Positions 1-11,845 of a stretch of 64,000 nucleotides of DNA are shown here, in pieces. Each line of letters opens with the position of its first letter. Position 1 is the stretch's first letter. Both the position numbers and the translations under genes were made by a program. Where the stretch lies: contig OX463829.1 of NCBI GenBank assembly GCA_949825045.1, positions 18,198,715-18,262,714 of the forward strand, in the 5' to 3' direction. The DNA is from Argyresthia goedartella. Lineage: Eukaryota > Arthropoda > Insecta > Lepidoptera > Argyresthiidae. The notes beneath the pieces were generated by a model. That model did no database searches. It was not told the DNA's origin and saw only the letters and a list, made by a program, of their open reading frames with translations.

Positions 1-2065
1 ACGGCATGATTACCTTGCTGTACAGTTTATGCTTCCCGATAAACAAAATAAAGATCAGACGAGATAATAATATGAGTCCTAAATGGCTCACTAAAGGTAT
101 AAGGCAGTCATGTCAAACAAAAAGAAAACTCAGATATCAATACTACAAACAGAAAACAGAAGCAAATAAAGGTAATTACTTAAGATATAGTAAAAGACTA
201 CGAAAATGCATAGAATATTCACATAAAACACAAAATAACAAGTATATAAAAAATGCTAAAAATAAGTGTAAGGCCTCATGGCAGTTAATTAAAACTGAAA
301 ATGAATCTGAAAACATGGATATTGAAATTAAATCTTTAAATATAAATAATATAGAAACAGAGGATGCTTTGAAAATGGCCCAGGGTTTCAACGACTATTT
401 TATCGACTTGACTAAAAATCAATTAAGCAACCAACCTGACAGTAACGCAGTACATAAAGTACCTCAATCAAATTCCAGCATCTTCTTAAAGCCGTGTACT
501 ATAGACGAAACTATAAAAACCATCAAACAGCTAAATAATACAAATGCTACGGGCTACAATAAAATCGCAACCAATATTTTAAAATATTGTTGCAAAGAAT
601 TATCAACGGTTTTGATACATTTAGCCAATCGGTCACTCACGGAAGGAATATTCCCTGAAGAATTAAAAATCTCGGTGGTAAAGCCATTGCACAAAAAAGG
701 AGACAAAACCGATATGAGTAAATACAGACCAGTTACTCTAGTTCCTATACTATCATTTTTTTTTGAGAAAATCTGAGCATGTAGAATAACGACATTTTCA
801 TCAAATTTCAATGTAATAAAACAGGAGCAAAACAGATTCCAAAAGGGAAAATCAACTACTCTGGCGTGCTTTAACTTTATAAAAATGTTGGCCGAATCTA
901 TTGATAATAAAACACCCACAGTAACTATATTTTTCGACATGTCAAAGGCCTTTGATTTCGTCAGTCACAATATCCTCTTAGGAAAATGTGAAAGATACGG
1001 TATCCGGGGACCAGCATACAATTGGATTAAAACCTACCTTAGTAATAAACGGAAACAATACGTCATAATAAAAAAACTTAACGAACAACTAGAACTAACA
1101 GAAAACAAATCAGAACTACGTCACAATAGATTTGGAGTTCCACAGGGAAGTGTGCTTGGCCCATTGTTATTTCTATTATACATTAATTTTATACCGAAAG
1201 TTACAAAACACCGTTGCACCCTATTTGCAGATGATATTTCTATTATAATAAAATGTACAAATAACAATGAATTTAATAATGACATAAATAATACAATTTA
1301 AGACATTATCAATTGGTTAGTAATGAATAATTTATGTGTGAATGTCGAGAAAACATCCTATATACTATTTTACAATCAAATAAAACCGGATTTAAATTTA
1401 TCCTTGACATATCAAAATCAATCTATCAACGAATCAAATGACACAGTTTTTCTAGGTATAACAATAGACTCATAATTATCGTGGAAACTCAATTTGACAA
1501 ATTGTGCAAAAAAATAAATAGTTTTAATTTTGCACTTTACCGCCTTACAAAGGTAACAGGAAGGGAGTCAGCCCTATTAGCTTACCACGGATATGTTGCA
1601 TCCATATTACGCTATGGAATCGTTGTCTGGGGTAATTCAGTGGATATACAACGTCTGTTCATCATACAGAAACGCTGCATACGAACTTTGTGTGGCGCGC
1701 ACCCATATGAGTCTTGTAGGCCACTGTTTAAAAAATTAAATATTCTTACACTGACTGGTATTTACATATTTGAAATTAATACTTTTGTAAGACTTAATAT
1801 TAATTTGTTCACAAAAAAATCCATCTCATGTACATTCAATACCCGATTCCCAAACCACCTAGTGGTTCCTCGAGCCAAAACAGAACTGTTAAAAAGGAAC
1901 TGTTATGCCATGGCGGTAAAGATATTTAATTGTCTACCCGCAGATCTACAATATTTACCTTTACCTATTTTTAAGTCAAAGTTAAGAAAATGGCTTGTTA
2001 ATAATTGTTTTTATAACTTAACGGAGTTTTACAAAACGACACAAAAAGTCAACAAATTTATGTAA
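1..2065 (+). pseudogene. LINE family A ORF2 remnant (reverse transcriptase)
   Basis: The polyprotein would copy LINE RNA at a nicked target. Three open pieces in different frames make it up. Positions 6-776 hold the linker and the first RT block (YRPVTLVPI). Positions 885-1301 hold RT motif A (FFDMSKAFD), motif B (GVPQGSVLGPLLFLLYIN) and the catalytic FADD near 1228. Positions 1481-2065 hold the thumb and C-terminal region (LRYGIVVWGN, then a conserved tail). A frameshift lies between 776 and 885, and stop codons near 1300 and 1474 separate the other pieces. The endonuclease would be upstream of the window. All catalytic RT motifs survive, but the lesions make it non-functional. Confidence 0.8.
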
Positions 2066-2150
2066 TAATATTATCATGGTTTTATTGAATTTAATGTGTA
2101 TTGTGTTGTTTCATTATGATATGAATAATTATTAATTAATTCAATAAGAT
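1..2150 (+). mobile_element. LINE family A, copy 1 (cut by window edge)
   Basis: This is a non-LTR retrotransposon of the CR1/jockey superfamily whose 5' part lies outside the window. The same protein family recurs on the other strand at 25.6-28.0 kb, and the two share the LYSLCFP block and the lysine-rich linker after it. No clear 3' tail repeat is visible, so the right boundary is approximate. Confidence 0.8.
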
Positions 2151-3382
2151 TTAAGGTAAGTATACTAACCTAACGGTCCTACCGATTATAATATTAGAGA
2201 ACGTATGTCGTTGTACATACAAATACTATTTGCATGCCACAAATTGGCTGAATGTGCCGCTCTATTATTATAATACTCAATGATAAGACCTATGACTGTT
2301 CCACATCAACGCAAATAAATTATTCCATTTCATTTATAATAATGAAGTCAAAGATTGAAAAAAGGTTCGGCGAAAACACGTCATGGGTTCTTAGTAATAA
2401 AGTTTGTTTTACTTTGAAAGTTCGACGCCAGTTCAGTTTCGAGAATGATATCTGTCAGGCCCTGGTTATATGGTGCTTTTACCATATGGGGAGGCAAAAT
2501 TACAACATTTTATGTATTCATTTAAGGGTTACAGCAGGTATACGTTACAGGACAAACAACGGATAAATACACAATAGCTTAAAATCGAAAAAATCCCTAG
2601 TGGGACAACTACTGGTAAGTTAAGTGGTAGCGAAAATGAGCTTCTAGTGAGAAAACACATTCAGCGATCTTGATCATCTCTGACCTTGACCGAGAATTAT
2701 ACAGAAAATATAATAAAAATAGTAACGTTACTTACGTACCAAAAATTGAGTGAAAAGTGCAACATACCTACACAACAAGTATTACATTACCTATGTGATT
2801 GATATTAATTTTAAAACAGTGTAAAATTAATTAAAATTGCTTAATATGATACCTATTCTTAGAATATCGCTTATGAAACCTTGGACTGATTTTTCCTACT
2901 TATTGTGGGATTGGTGTTTGAATTATAGTCCATCTCTTTTAGTCTGTGTGGCTGTTTCGTTTGCATGCCAGTGTCTTAATCAACATTACATACAGGCTAC
3001 TAGTCTACTACGTGCCGAATGTGGTGGTTTTAATGTACTTAACGCTAAGAAGAATATAATGAAAGCGAAATAAGTTAGAGCACATTAGAAAACCAAGGAG
3101 GAATATTACGGTATTTGACAAGGTAGTCCAACAAATCTAGAAAAGCGTCTCAAGCTGAACCTATTTTAACCAAAACGTTTGATAATTTTAGAATTGTATA
3201 TTTCCAGTAATTGTATTTTATAGTTGTGTTAAAAAGACAGCATTTGACTATTTGACGTCACATGCTGGTATTACATAGAAGTCGTTAACAAAATTACCGT
3301 TTTGACAGTTCTTAAAAAGTATATTTTTTGACTAGAAATCAAATACCGTATTGATAGCGAAATCTGGAGTCTTACTAAAGGG

Positions 3383-3386
<4 letters not shown>
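2151..3386. other. No recognisable gene
   Basis: AT-rich sequence with short open frames at 2252-2566 and 2837-3073. They show no recognised domain, no coding-like composition and no relation to other proteins in the window. I see nothing I can name. Confidence 0.5.

Positions 3387-3443
<57 letters not shown>
3387..3443. repeat. (TA)n microsatellite
   Basis: About 28 perfect TA units with one interruption near the right end. Confidence 0.95.
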
Positions 3444-3449
<6 letters not shown>

Positions 3450-4058
3450 GTTTTTAAGTTCAATCATTAATTTAATTAAAAATAAAAGTTTACTAGGTAT
3501 TCATATTATAACCACAACAAAAATTAAACGGAGAACCTTGTAAATAAGCATAATAAAAGCGGTTTTCTCCCGCTTCTCTTCTTTACGCTCGGGAGCCGTC
3601 AACCATCAAGCGCGCCTCATCAAACCTCACGGTTTTCCGTTGTTAGTTCTCTCAATTTATCCCCAAGTTGGCCCACGACGATGGTTCACTCAATTAGTTA
3701 ATTTCGTTAAATACTCTTGATTGAGCAGCGGCCAGCAATCAGCCATGCAAATTTCTTCGTTCCCGCGCGCCGACGAAATGTATTTTGCTAAACGATGAAA
3801 ATTAGGGAGGGACGATGAACTAATGATGTATCACAGTCTGCGGAAGCAGGCGAGCATGGTGAATTAATTTTTTGCAACACTCTTCCAGAAAGTAAATCAT
3901 TTTGATTCCGAAACGATTCTCTTTGCTTTGCAATATAACCATTAAGGCAAAGCAAGTTCTTCTTTAATGGGACGTTATTTTTAATAGTCTCTAATTAAAA
4001 AGTATGTGTTTATCTCACATATTATACCAAAGTAATTGCTTAATTCTTTGGATATTTT
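3444..4058. other. Non-repetitive stretch, no gene
   Basis: Noticeably less AT-rich than its flanks between 3560 and 3850, with TTAATT and AATTAG motifs of the homeodomain-binding type. No coding potential. It could be conserved non-coding DNA, but nothing here proves it. Confidence 0.3.
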
Positions 4059-4400
4059 ACCGTAAGATAGTCATAAGCGTTCGTTGATAAAGTAACGCGT
4101 TAGTTGATCAACTATCGAGAGAAAGTAAACCAGACCGACAGGGTTTAGAATTAACGCCTCTTTTGTTCTTACATGTCAACTTAATTTGAAGACTATTCTG
4201 GGGCTTCGCTGTGCTCGCCCCCTCTGGTCTTCACCTAAGTTAAAGCAGTGTTTGCCCTGGTATTTCGTTTGCAATACAAGTTTAAACCAGTTTAATATTT
4301 AAAGGTTTTAACCGTTAGTTTATCAACTTACGCGTCATATAGTAGGCAGTACGCTACAGTTTACTATCTATCGATAGTTGATAAACTAACGATAACGATA
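4059..4400 (-). repeat. Inverted-repeat MITE family D, copy 1 (degenerate)
   Basis: Matches the better preserved copy at 18591-18869 in reverse orientation: ACCGTAAGATAGTC at one end, ACCAGACCGACAGGGTTT, a GGGGCTTCGCTGTGCTCGCC hairpin core, and GTTAGTTTATCAAC at the other end. The distal terminal repeat is eroded after about 4335, followed by a second partial copy of the GATAGTTGATAAACTAACG end. Confidence 0.7.
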
Positions 4401-4896
4401 AACTAACTGACAGATACGATCGTCTTCTCTGTTAACTCCAATCTATTCAATGCGAATAAAGGCCTTACAAAAGGCTGATGGAATGACAAGCATCAATAAT
4501 TCACAACATTAATACTAGCCCATATCACATCATATTTCGTAACGGTCACAGCGTTGTTGACATGAGCCCTTGATCCCGTAGTTTGGACGGCAATAATGAA
4601 GTACTAAGCCCTACATAGAGGCCCTTTATGAAACGGGCTGTCCTTTCACTACCCGGATGGCAGTGCTTCCAACATATGTCTCAACCAAGTCAGGATTGAT
4701 GGCCAGAGGGGAAAGCGCGGCACGGGTGAAGACCCGCACACCTCCCGCACATGCGCAAAGGCTCTGCGTCACCTTTGTCATAGTACTGCGCAAGTCCGCA
4801 TCGACCCTGTTTATCAATTTCGATCTTGCTCGAGTTGAAGCTTGCACTTGCATTTGTGTTTTAAAATGGCATCGGATGTCTCTTCGCTTATATATA
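4401..4896. other. No recognisable gene
   Basis: Contains a GC-richer patch (4620-4820) open in both directions but without any recognisable domain. Confidence 0.4.
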
Positions 4897-5146
4897 TATG
4901 AATGAATGAAAAAAAAAATGAAAAATTTATTTATTTTCTCCCAAGAACACAATACATATTTAATATAAGTAATCATGCAGTCTAAGATGCAGTGGGAGAC
5001 AGGAGTCCAAAATAGGTAAAACCCCGTGCCATGGATCCCCTGGCCTCCACCTCTCAAGATACAGAGTTTTTTTTTTTTAACAATGTGTACATATTTGCAA
5101 CTACGTTTTGGTGAACGTGAATATACAAAGTGTGGGAAGGTACATA
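4897..5146 (-). repeat. Probable 3' end of LINE B beyond the mariner
   Basis: Minus-strand sequence ending in AATAAATAAATT followed by an A/T-rich CATT-repeat tail. This resembles the AATAAATT plus TTATTC-repeat tail of the family-B copy at 15119. Length after the CA repeat is also comparable in the two copies. Confidence 0.45.
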
Positions 5147-6453
5147 CATAGTCAGGTCATAAGTTCTGTCACATGTGCAATGTGAAATAATTTAGACATG
5201 TTTATTATTTATGTAAACATTTATAAAGCAAAATGAACTTAATAAAACATAGATTCTTATGGTTATAAAGTTTATTCAAAATGACCCCCGCGATTTTGAA
5301 TACAGGCCTTTATTCTGCGCGGCCAGTCGTCTATCGCAGCACGAACGAGGTCCATGTCAATATCGGCGGCTGCCTTAATCAAGGATGCCTTGAGTGACTC
5401 CAAATCAGGATGAGGCTTTGAGCAGGCCTTTTCCTCCAAGTGTTGCCATATCTTGTAATCTAACGGACTCAAATCTGGACTGGAGGAGGGCCAGTCTTCG
5501 TGCCGGATGAAGTCGATTTCACGCGCCGCCAGCCAGTCTTGTGTGCTTTTCGCTCTATGAGCTGGCGCAGAATCTTGTTGGAATACCCAGTGCCTGTTAT
5601 TAAACATGGTATGAGAAACAGGTTCCACAAGGTTCTTGAGGACTGTATTTTGATACACACTGCATTCGTTTTTACGCCTTTCTCACAAAAATGTACCTCA
5701 TTTAAGCCCCAATAAGAGACTCCCAACCAAACCATGAGCGAGGATGGAAAATGACCTCGTTGGACACGCGGAATACGGTTGCTCGCTTCTTCACTGCTGT
5801 GTGCGTACACCTTATCATTTTGTTTGTTGTAGCTCTCTTCCACAATGAAAATTTTTTCATCCGAAAAAAGAATTTCCCGATATTTTTTCCCGCGTACCGC
5901 TTCAACAAAGCGCGGCATCTCTTCAGTCTCAGGTCCATTAAACGAGCGTCCAAACGATGTCCTGTTTTTCTTCGATATGCCTTAAGCCCTAAGTCTTTAT
6001 TTAACACCCTTTTCACCGTGGTCCTGCTTAACCCCATCTGAAGGTCCAACAGTTTCTGCTTACGTATGGGATTTCTTTGAATTCGCGCCTTCATAGCTTT
6101 TATCACTGCTGGAGTCCTAACAGAGCGAGGGCGACCACTTCTTGACCTGTCATCTACACTAGAGTCTTCATTGTATCGGTTTATGGTACGATAAACGAAT
6201 CTTTTGGTTATATTCAAATTTTTCAGTAAGTCGAAAATCTGAATTGGCGCGTTACCGCAACGATGCAACGCAATAACTGCGACACGGTCTTCTTTAAGTG
6301 TCCACTCCATATTTAAAAATGAGGAAAATTCTAAAAAGTACACATTTTTATTTTCATGAAAAATTCGAAATTCCAACTCAATAAACTTTTTTGAGGCCAG
6401 CGTTCTAAATTCAAAAGTTTTTATTGTGTGACAGAACTTATGACCTGACTGTG
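5147..6453 (-). mobile_element. maT-type (DD37D) mariner, copy 1, complete ends
   Basis: Terminal inverted repeats begin CATAGTCAGGTCATAAGTTC on the left and CACAGTCAGGTCATAAGTTC (reverse complement) on the right, followed on both sides by TGTCAC. TA dinucleotides flank both ends (5145-5146 and 6454-6455), the usual mariner target duplication. Length is 1307 bp, normal for an autonomous mariner. The element sits in the 3' UTR of LINE B. Confidence 0.9.
5272..6310 (-). pseudogene. Mariner transposase, frameshifted
   Basis: Transposase that would cut and paste the element via a DDD catalytic triad. It starts at MEWTLKEDR, followed by paired helix-turn-helix DNA-binding domains (one ends GLSRTTVKRVL). 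Then come the first catalytic Asp in FSDEK, SLMVWLGVSYWG, the second Asp in QQDSAPAH and the third Asp in SPDLSPLDYKIW. Counting on the intact C-terminal piece gives 37 residues between the last two Asp, the maT spacing. Frameshifts lie near 5890 (just before FSDEK) and near 5660 (before the YQNTVLKNL block), so this copy is inactive. Unlike copy 2, it keeps the segment around SLMVW. Confidence 0.9.
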
Positions 6454-6554
6454 TATATTTAGAAGATATTAAATATACATTTTTACATTTACGTTTTGAT
6501 ATTTGCGGATATGAGTGCGCGTGAGAAATTGTGCGTGTAGTGATAACATGTGTG

Positions 6555-6556
<2 letters not shown>

Positions 6557-6620
<64 letters not shown>

Positions 6621-6625
6621 TGTGG
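6557..6625. repeat. (TG)n microsatellite in LINE B 3' UTR
   Basis: About 34 TG units with few interruptions, reading as (CA)n in the LINE sense strand. The other family-B copy has a GT-rich tract at the same place in its 3' UTR (15440-15620). Confidence 0.95.
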
Positions 6626-6756
6626 GTGCATGCATGTCTGTTTTTATGTTAGAGGGTATATATTTATGTATGAGTATCTATAATACACTGCTATATTTTG
6701 GTGAAAAGTAGAAAATAGAAATAAAATAGGTGACGGACGATATAAACATTTCATTA

Positions 6757-9083
6757 TTATAACATAAGCTTCTCCGTTTCCTCATAATTGAGGGATAGCA
6801 GCCAACCTGTAAGTACCTTTTTACATTCAAATTTGGAGTTGTTATATATATTGAGCAGCTTGTTTGCTTTATTGTACAGTCTGGTTGATACACAGGGAGA
6901 GAATCTCTGTGCTAGAGCTGTTCTTGTGGAGATTGGTTGACACACCATGTGATCTCTTCGGGTGTTAGCCCTGATATGTTCCTTTTGGTAAACAAGGGTT
7001 GTATGTTGTCGTAGCAGTGACTTTAATTCAAACAGTTGTCGAACTGTTAAGATTTTAGTATCTTTGTAAAGTGTTTCTGTAGGAAACAGTCGTGGCTTTT
7101 CGAAAATGATTTTTAAAATTAATCTCTGTGCTCTCTCTAGCTGAATCATGTGTGTCTTACTTGCTCCCCCCCCACGATGATATACAGTAAGAGAGCACAG
7201 ACTCACATAGGGAAGTATATATATTTTTAAGAAGCTTTTTATCAGCAATGTGGCGTAGATGCTTAAAAACATATGTCAATTTTCTGACCTTGATTGTTAA
7301 GTACTTTATATGTTCAACGAAATTTAGGTTTCTGTCAATTATGACACCTAAATATTTAATACTATTTGTTTGAGCTATAACAGGGCATGTACAATCTTTA
7401 GAGAAACATGAGTGAGCATATATCTTGTATTCCTTATAAATGTCCTTATTGGTGATATTTTTCAACGAAAATTGTATATATTTTGTTTTATCTGCATTTA
7501 AAGTTAATGAATTTGCAGCTAACCAGTGGCACACTTTATCAAAACCTTTTTGGGCTAATATGTGGACTTCCTCCCAAGTATCTGCTACAAATGTTAGGGT
7601 TGTATCATCGGCATTCTATCGGTTTTCTAGTTTCATATTACATAAATCATTTATGTAACAGAGGAATAGGGATGGGCCAAGAACACTGCCCTGTGGCACT
7701 CCGTAAGTTATTGGACATTCTGCACTAACAAAGTCATTTATCTTTACACACTGAGTACGACCAGACATGTATTTTTTATAAGGTTTAGTTGATCACATTT
7801 TACCCATTTTTTCGAGCTTATCATAAAGCTTTGGAAAACAGACTGTATCAAAAGCCTTTGCTAAGTCGAGAAATATAGTGAAACATTTCTTTTTACTATC
7901 CAACATTTTAGTTAAATAGGTTGTATAGTCAAAGATCGCATCATTTGTCGACCTTCCATTTCTAAAACCATATTGGTTTTCAGATAAAAGATTTTGTGTT
8001 TCAAGATATCTAAGTAATCTTTGTTTAAATATTTTTTCATTTATTTTAGAAAGGGTTGGAAGAATAGAGATAGGTCTATAATTATTTATACAATCTCTCT
8101 TTCCGCCTTTGTGTATAGGAAGTACAATAGCTTTTTTAAAAGTTTTAGGAAAATCTCCACTTTCCATACATCGATTGTAAATATTAGTTAAAGTAGGTAC
8201 TATGTAGTCCTTCACAGTCTTCAGGACTTGGGATGAGATACCATCATGTCCTGCAGAAAAACTTGATTTGAGCCTCATAATTATTTTTTCTAATTCTTTG
8301 CTATCAGTCTGTATTGAAGCCAGTGAGTCACTTGCTGTGGATTTTTTTTCGGTTTGTAATGCTGGAACATTTGGGTGAATTTGGTTTGCTAGTTTTATGC
8401 CAACACCAGCGAAGAAATTGTTAACAGCATCGACAGATTTTTCTCCTGTGTCGTGTATTCCTAACAGTTCCTGAGGAGGGTTTTTATTTTTATTTAGATT
8501 TGTAATAGTTTTGATTGTGTTCCTTAACATTTTATTATTTCCTTTTGCATTAGTTAATTCTTTTTGTTCATAGGCAAGTTTTGCTTTTCTAGTAATCTCT
8601 TTTAAATCGTTTCGGTACCGCTTGTATGTAGTAATAAGTATACAGTTGTTAGCGTCTTTTTTAAGCTTAGTGTGCATTCTGTCTCGGTCTTTGATACACC
8701 TTAGCAAACCAACAGTAATCCACGGTTTAAATGTTATTTTGTTTCTAGGTAACTTAATGGTGATAGTATTTTTTAAAATAATAGTGTTCAGAAACTATAA
8801 AAACATATTTGTGGCATAGTTTATGTCGCTTATCGTTAGTATTTTATTAAAATCCATTTGTTTGTAGTCATTCACAAGGTTTTCAAAGTTTAGTTTAGTG
8901 AATGTTTTGGTTTTATTAAAGAAGTTGTAGCCCCTAGTATGTAGACAAAGTAGAACGGATTCATGATCTGTTATGGCTGTTTGCAACTTAAATGTTATTG
9001 TTGTTTGTTTTGTTTAATGATTGCGTGGTCTAGGCAGCTTTTTCCACGCGTTGGCGTATAGTATGTTGGTGTTAGACCCATGT
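6757..9083 (-). pseudogene. LINE B ORF2 remnant: endonuclease end, RT, C-terminus
   Basis: Reading 5' to 3' on the minus strand: the endonuclease C-part (TPTRGKSCLD just inside the BEL junction, TDHESVLLC at 8795-8986), the RT linker, then RT motifs YRPISILPTLSKI, QYGFRNGRSTND and FLDLAKAFDT (7793-8707). GVPQGSVLGPSLFLCYINDL lies near 7700 and an ADDTTL box, the degraded FADD, near 7610. The thumb region (LTLNADKTKY) follows at 7157-7534 and the C-terminal domain at 6757-7272. Stops or frameshifts occur at about 8990, 8750, 7793, 7620 and 7200. It is a decayed polymerase of a CR1/jockey-type element, closely related to the copy at 15.7-16.5 kb. Confidence 0.8.
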
Positions 9084-9629
9084 TGTTCGATTCCAAATCG
9101 ATATTCGATCGATGGTTTCTGAACGGCCATTTTGAATTTGACGTTAGCTGCCAACCTGGCAGTTTTTTGACAACTAAGAGACGAAAGCCCTCGCAATGTA
9201 AACGCGTTTTGGTTAGGGTATTGAAATTAAATCGCAGGCCATCTGGAATGTATTCGGGTTTCCCTCAGGATTGTTAATATAGCTGAGTGTGTTATTGTTT
9301 CTCGAACCAGATAAAGTTCGCATTTTCGTGCCTGATTGTTTTTACCACGTAACATAACCTGTGTTGGAACACTGTGCTCATTGAAGCTGGCCCGCCAGTC
9401 ATACCTGGTTGGCTGAAGAACCTGTCTACCAAGAAGAGCCTAGGGTGCACCCGGGCCTTGCAGAGAGACAGGAGGTTGACGGGACCGAGGCACAGACCAG
9501 GTTAGATCGACCCCAATTAACTTCAGCTCGGTGAACCGCCGACGTTCACACTTCTTGGCAACTGATCGTTACGCTACCTCGTAGCTGATGGGCCCCTACG
9601 AGGTCATTAGGTGCTGAGAAGCCTGAACA
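9084..9629 (+). repeat. 5' LTR of BEL/Pao
   Basis: 546 bp, TG...CA ends. It differs from the 3' LTR at only four positions that I could find by reading both (in CCTGATTG/CCCGATTG, GTCATACC/GTCGTACC, CCGAGGCA/CCGAAGCA, GCTGAGAA/GCTAAGAA), about 0.7 % divergence. This LTR carries the element promoter by family knowledge; no TATA box is obvious. Confidence 0.95.
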
Positions 9630-9632
9630 CTT

Positions 9633-9645
9633 TGGTAGCAGAGCG
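9633..9645 (+). promoter_or_regulatory. Primer-binding site of BEL/Pao
   Basis: TGGTAGCAGAGCG starts three bases after the 5' LTR. TGG is the complement of a tRNA CCA end, as expected for minus-strand priming. Which tRNA it matches I cannot tell by eye. Confidence 0.7.
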
Positions 9646-10129
9646 TGGTTTCCTGAGATTTGCAGCCGTCAAGGGCTCCAGGAAGGCACGATTTGGGACT
9701 ATCAATCTGTAGGTATAGGCGGTTATTAGGTAACTTGGTTGTTGTTCCTATATCCACATAGATTGGTAGTATTGTAAGCTATAGGTCTATTGCTGGTAGT
9801 AGATAGACAGATATTGAATTGAAAATTGCATTGAATTACCAGTTAGTCAATCTATTAGTGGTCTAGTAATGCTATTGAATGAATGTTTTGGTTTTCAGTT
9901 TATAGCAATTTATAACTTGAACTAATATTGACTATCTGTGTGTGTTATAATGATAAAGGGAAACTAAATTGTATTTACAGAATTTATATAGATATAAAAC
10001 TCGGTTCCTATTGTTTAAGGAAAACAACATTGTTTAAGTTGTGGTTTAGGGTTCCCTAGTTTGGGTTGTAGACTGGAGGGTCCAATAAAATTGAGTTACT
10101 GCAAATTGTGAGTAAGTATCGTTCCGATC

Positions 10130-11845
10130 ATGTCGTTATCTGAAATCCAGAAGGGTGTTTCTAAGGAACTCAGATGGTTTTCCTCCGCACACGGTCTGAT
10201 AGACCGTTTAGATAGGCATGATGTGGTATTGGAGCGGTCTATGGACGTTAAGGAACGTTACAATAGGGTGCTCGAATTGTCCGCGCAGGCGGAATCAGTT
10301 GATGGTTGCGCACCTGACAGGCTGTCACGGTTGATAGGGGATGTCGACCAATGTAGGGAGATGGCAGCTGCTATCACGCAGAAGGCTGCGGACATACGTA
10401 GACAGCGCGAGTCCAGCCATGGTGGTGACATTGAAGCACCTCTGCCGCTTCAGGGATCGGGGTCAAGGTTACCAGCCATAACTATGCCTACTTTTGACGG
10501 CGTGTCCGGTGAATGGATGAGCTTCATCAATCTGTTCGACAGTTTGGTGCACATGCGATCGGACATTACCAAGTCTGTCAAGATGGCTCAGCTGGTGGCG
10601 GCATTGAGGGGTGAGCCTAGGGAGCTGGTCGCTCAGTTGACAGTTACGGAGGGTAACTATGAAACGGCCAGGCAATTGTTGGTCAGACGTTACCATAACA
10701 AACAGAGGTTGGCCGATGCCCAACTGAACCGTTTGTTTAGTATCCCGGTTGTGAACAAGGTCGGGGCCATACAGACGGAGGTTTTGAACCCATTGTTGTC
10801 CGTCACCAAGGCTCTAGAGAATCTTGGACTTCCGGATGGTGAATGGTCGTACCTACTGTTGTACATTGTACTTTCCCGCCTACCCGCTGACGTGCAGACT
10901 CGTTTCGAACAGTCTCACGAGAGGTCGGCCGAGGACCTGCCCGCCTTCTCCGACTTGGTCGGATTCTTGGAAGAGGAGGCTCGACGGGCAGAGAATTTGG
11001 GGTTGACGGTCACCCATCCTTCGGAGCCACAGAGAGCTGCCGGGAGCGCTGTGAGTAGGGGCCCTCCGACGAGGAAGGACCGCACCAACCGGCAGTCGTA
11101 TGGGACTGTGAGTGAATTGACCCCACATGGTGAGACCTGCCCATGTTGTAGGCAGATTGGCCATGCTGTGGCCAATTGCAATAAGTTCGGGGAACTTAGG
11201 GTTCAGGGACGGCGCCGGATGGCCAAGCAGCGGAGCTGGTGTTTCCTGTGCCTCGGGCCACACATGGCTAGGGACTGCACGCGCACACAAATGTGTGGAT
11301 ATTGTGGTGGGCCCCACAACAATCTGTTGTGCATGAACCGGTCCGGCCAACAGCCTCCACAGGGCCGTACCCAGGGTGACACGGCATGGGGCCCTGAGGA
11401 TTCGTTTGCGACTCGGAGCGCAACTCAGGGGCCAACGTCCCCACGTGCACAGGGCAGTACTAGGGTGCAGGGCCGCACTCAGGACCATTACATGGGGGGC
11501 CCTGAGTTTTCGGTTGCGACTCAGCATCCGACCCAGCGGGACATTGGGTGTGTTGAGCAGGCCGTAACGGGCGGGTGGCATGGGACACCTTCGAGCTATG
11601 CGGGTGCGGTTCGGACGCCGCCTCAGTTGTCGCCCCGCTCGTCGCCTCGTCCTCGTCGGTCACATGTGATGTCCCCCCCGCTCATGGAGCGGCCCCGGTT
11701 GAATTCACGCCCACCCCCCTTTACGGGGAATCGTAGGGTGGCAATGGAACCGGCGCGTGGGCCATTTGTACAATGGGACCCTCTGGCGTATAGCTGCATA
11801 CCTGATCGGTTACAGGCACAGTGGGGCCCCGGGGGTCCTCGCTAG
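10130..11845 (+). CDS. gag: BEL/Pao Gag
   Basis: A 571-residue open frame for the structural protein that packages element RNA. The N-terminal half is charged and helical (residues 1-100). The following segment (LPAITMPTFDGVSGEW, residues ~113-128, and on to about 290) is the capsid-like region shared by Pao Gag proteins. Three zinc knuckles follow between residues ~340 and 402: CPCCRQIGHAVANC (CX2CX4HX4C), then CFLCLGPHMARDC and CGYCGGPHNNLLC (both CX2CX3HX4C). The C-terminus is Pro/Arg/Gln-rich. The frame ends at an amber codon at 11843-11845, but the protease continues downstream in the same frame. In related elements Gag and Pol are often one frame, so this stop may be a lesion or a read-through stop. 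Confidence 0.85.
   Translation: MSLSEIQKGVSKELRWFSSAHGLIDRLDRHDVVLERSMDVKERYNRVLELSAQAESVDGCAPDRLSRLIGDVDQCREMAAAITQKAADIRRQRESSHGGDIEAPLPLQGSGSRLPAITMPTFDGVSGEWMSFINLFDSLVHMRSDITKSVKMAQLVAALRGEPRELVAQLTVTEGNYETARQLLVRRYHNKQRLADAQLNRLFSIPVVNKVGAIQTEVLNPLLSVTKALENLGLPDGEWSYLLLYIVLSRLPADVQTRFEQSHERSAEDLPAFSDLVGFLEEEARRAENLGLTVTHPSEPQRAAGSAVSRGPPTRKDRTNRQSYGTVSELTPHGETCPCCRQIGHAVANCNKFGELRVQGRRRMAKQRSWCFLCLGPHMARDCTRTQMCGYCGGPHNNLLCMNRSGQQPPQGRTQGDTAWGPEDSFATRSATQGPTSPRAQGSTRVQGRTQDHYMGGPEFSVATQHPTQRDIGCVEQAVTGGWHGTPSSYAGAVRTPPQLSPRSSPRPRRSHVMSPPLMERPRLNSRPPPFTGNRRVAMEPARGPFVQWDPLAYSCIPDRLQAQWGPGGPR

Noticed and set aside
2252..3073. Two small open frames (104 and 78 codons) as genes
   Set aside because: No domain, no coding-like composition and no conserved context.
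10469..11663. Several antisense open frames across gag
   Set aside because: They are shadows of the GC-rich Gag frame, which alone has zinc knuckles and family blocks.
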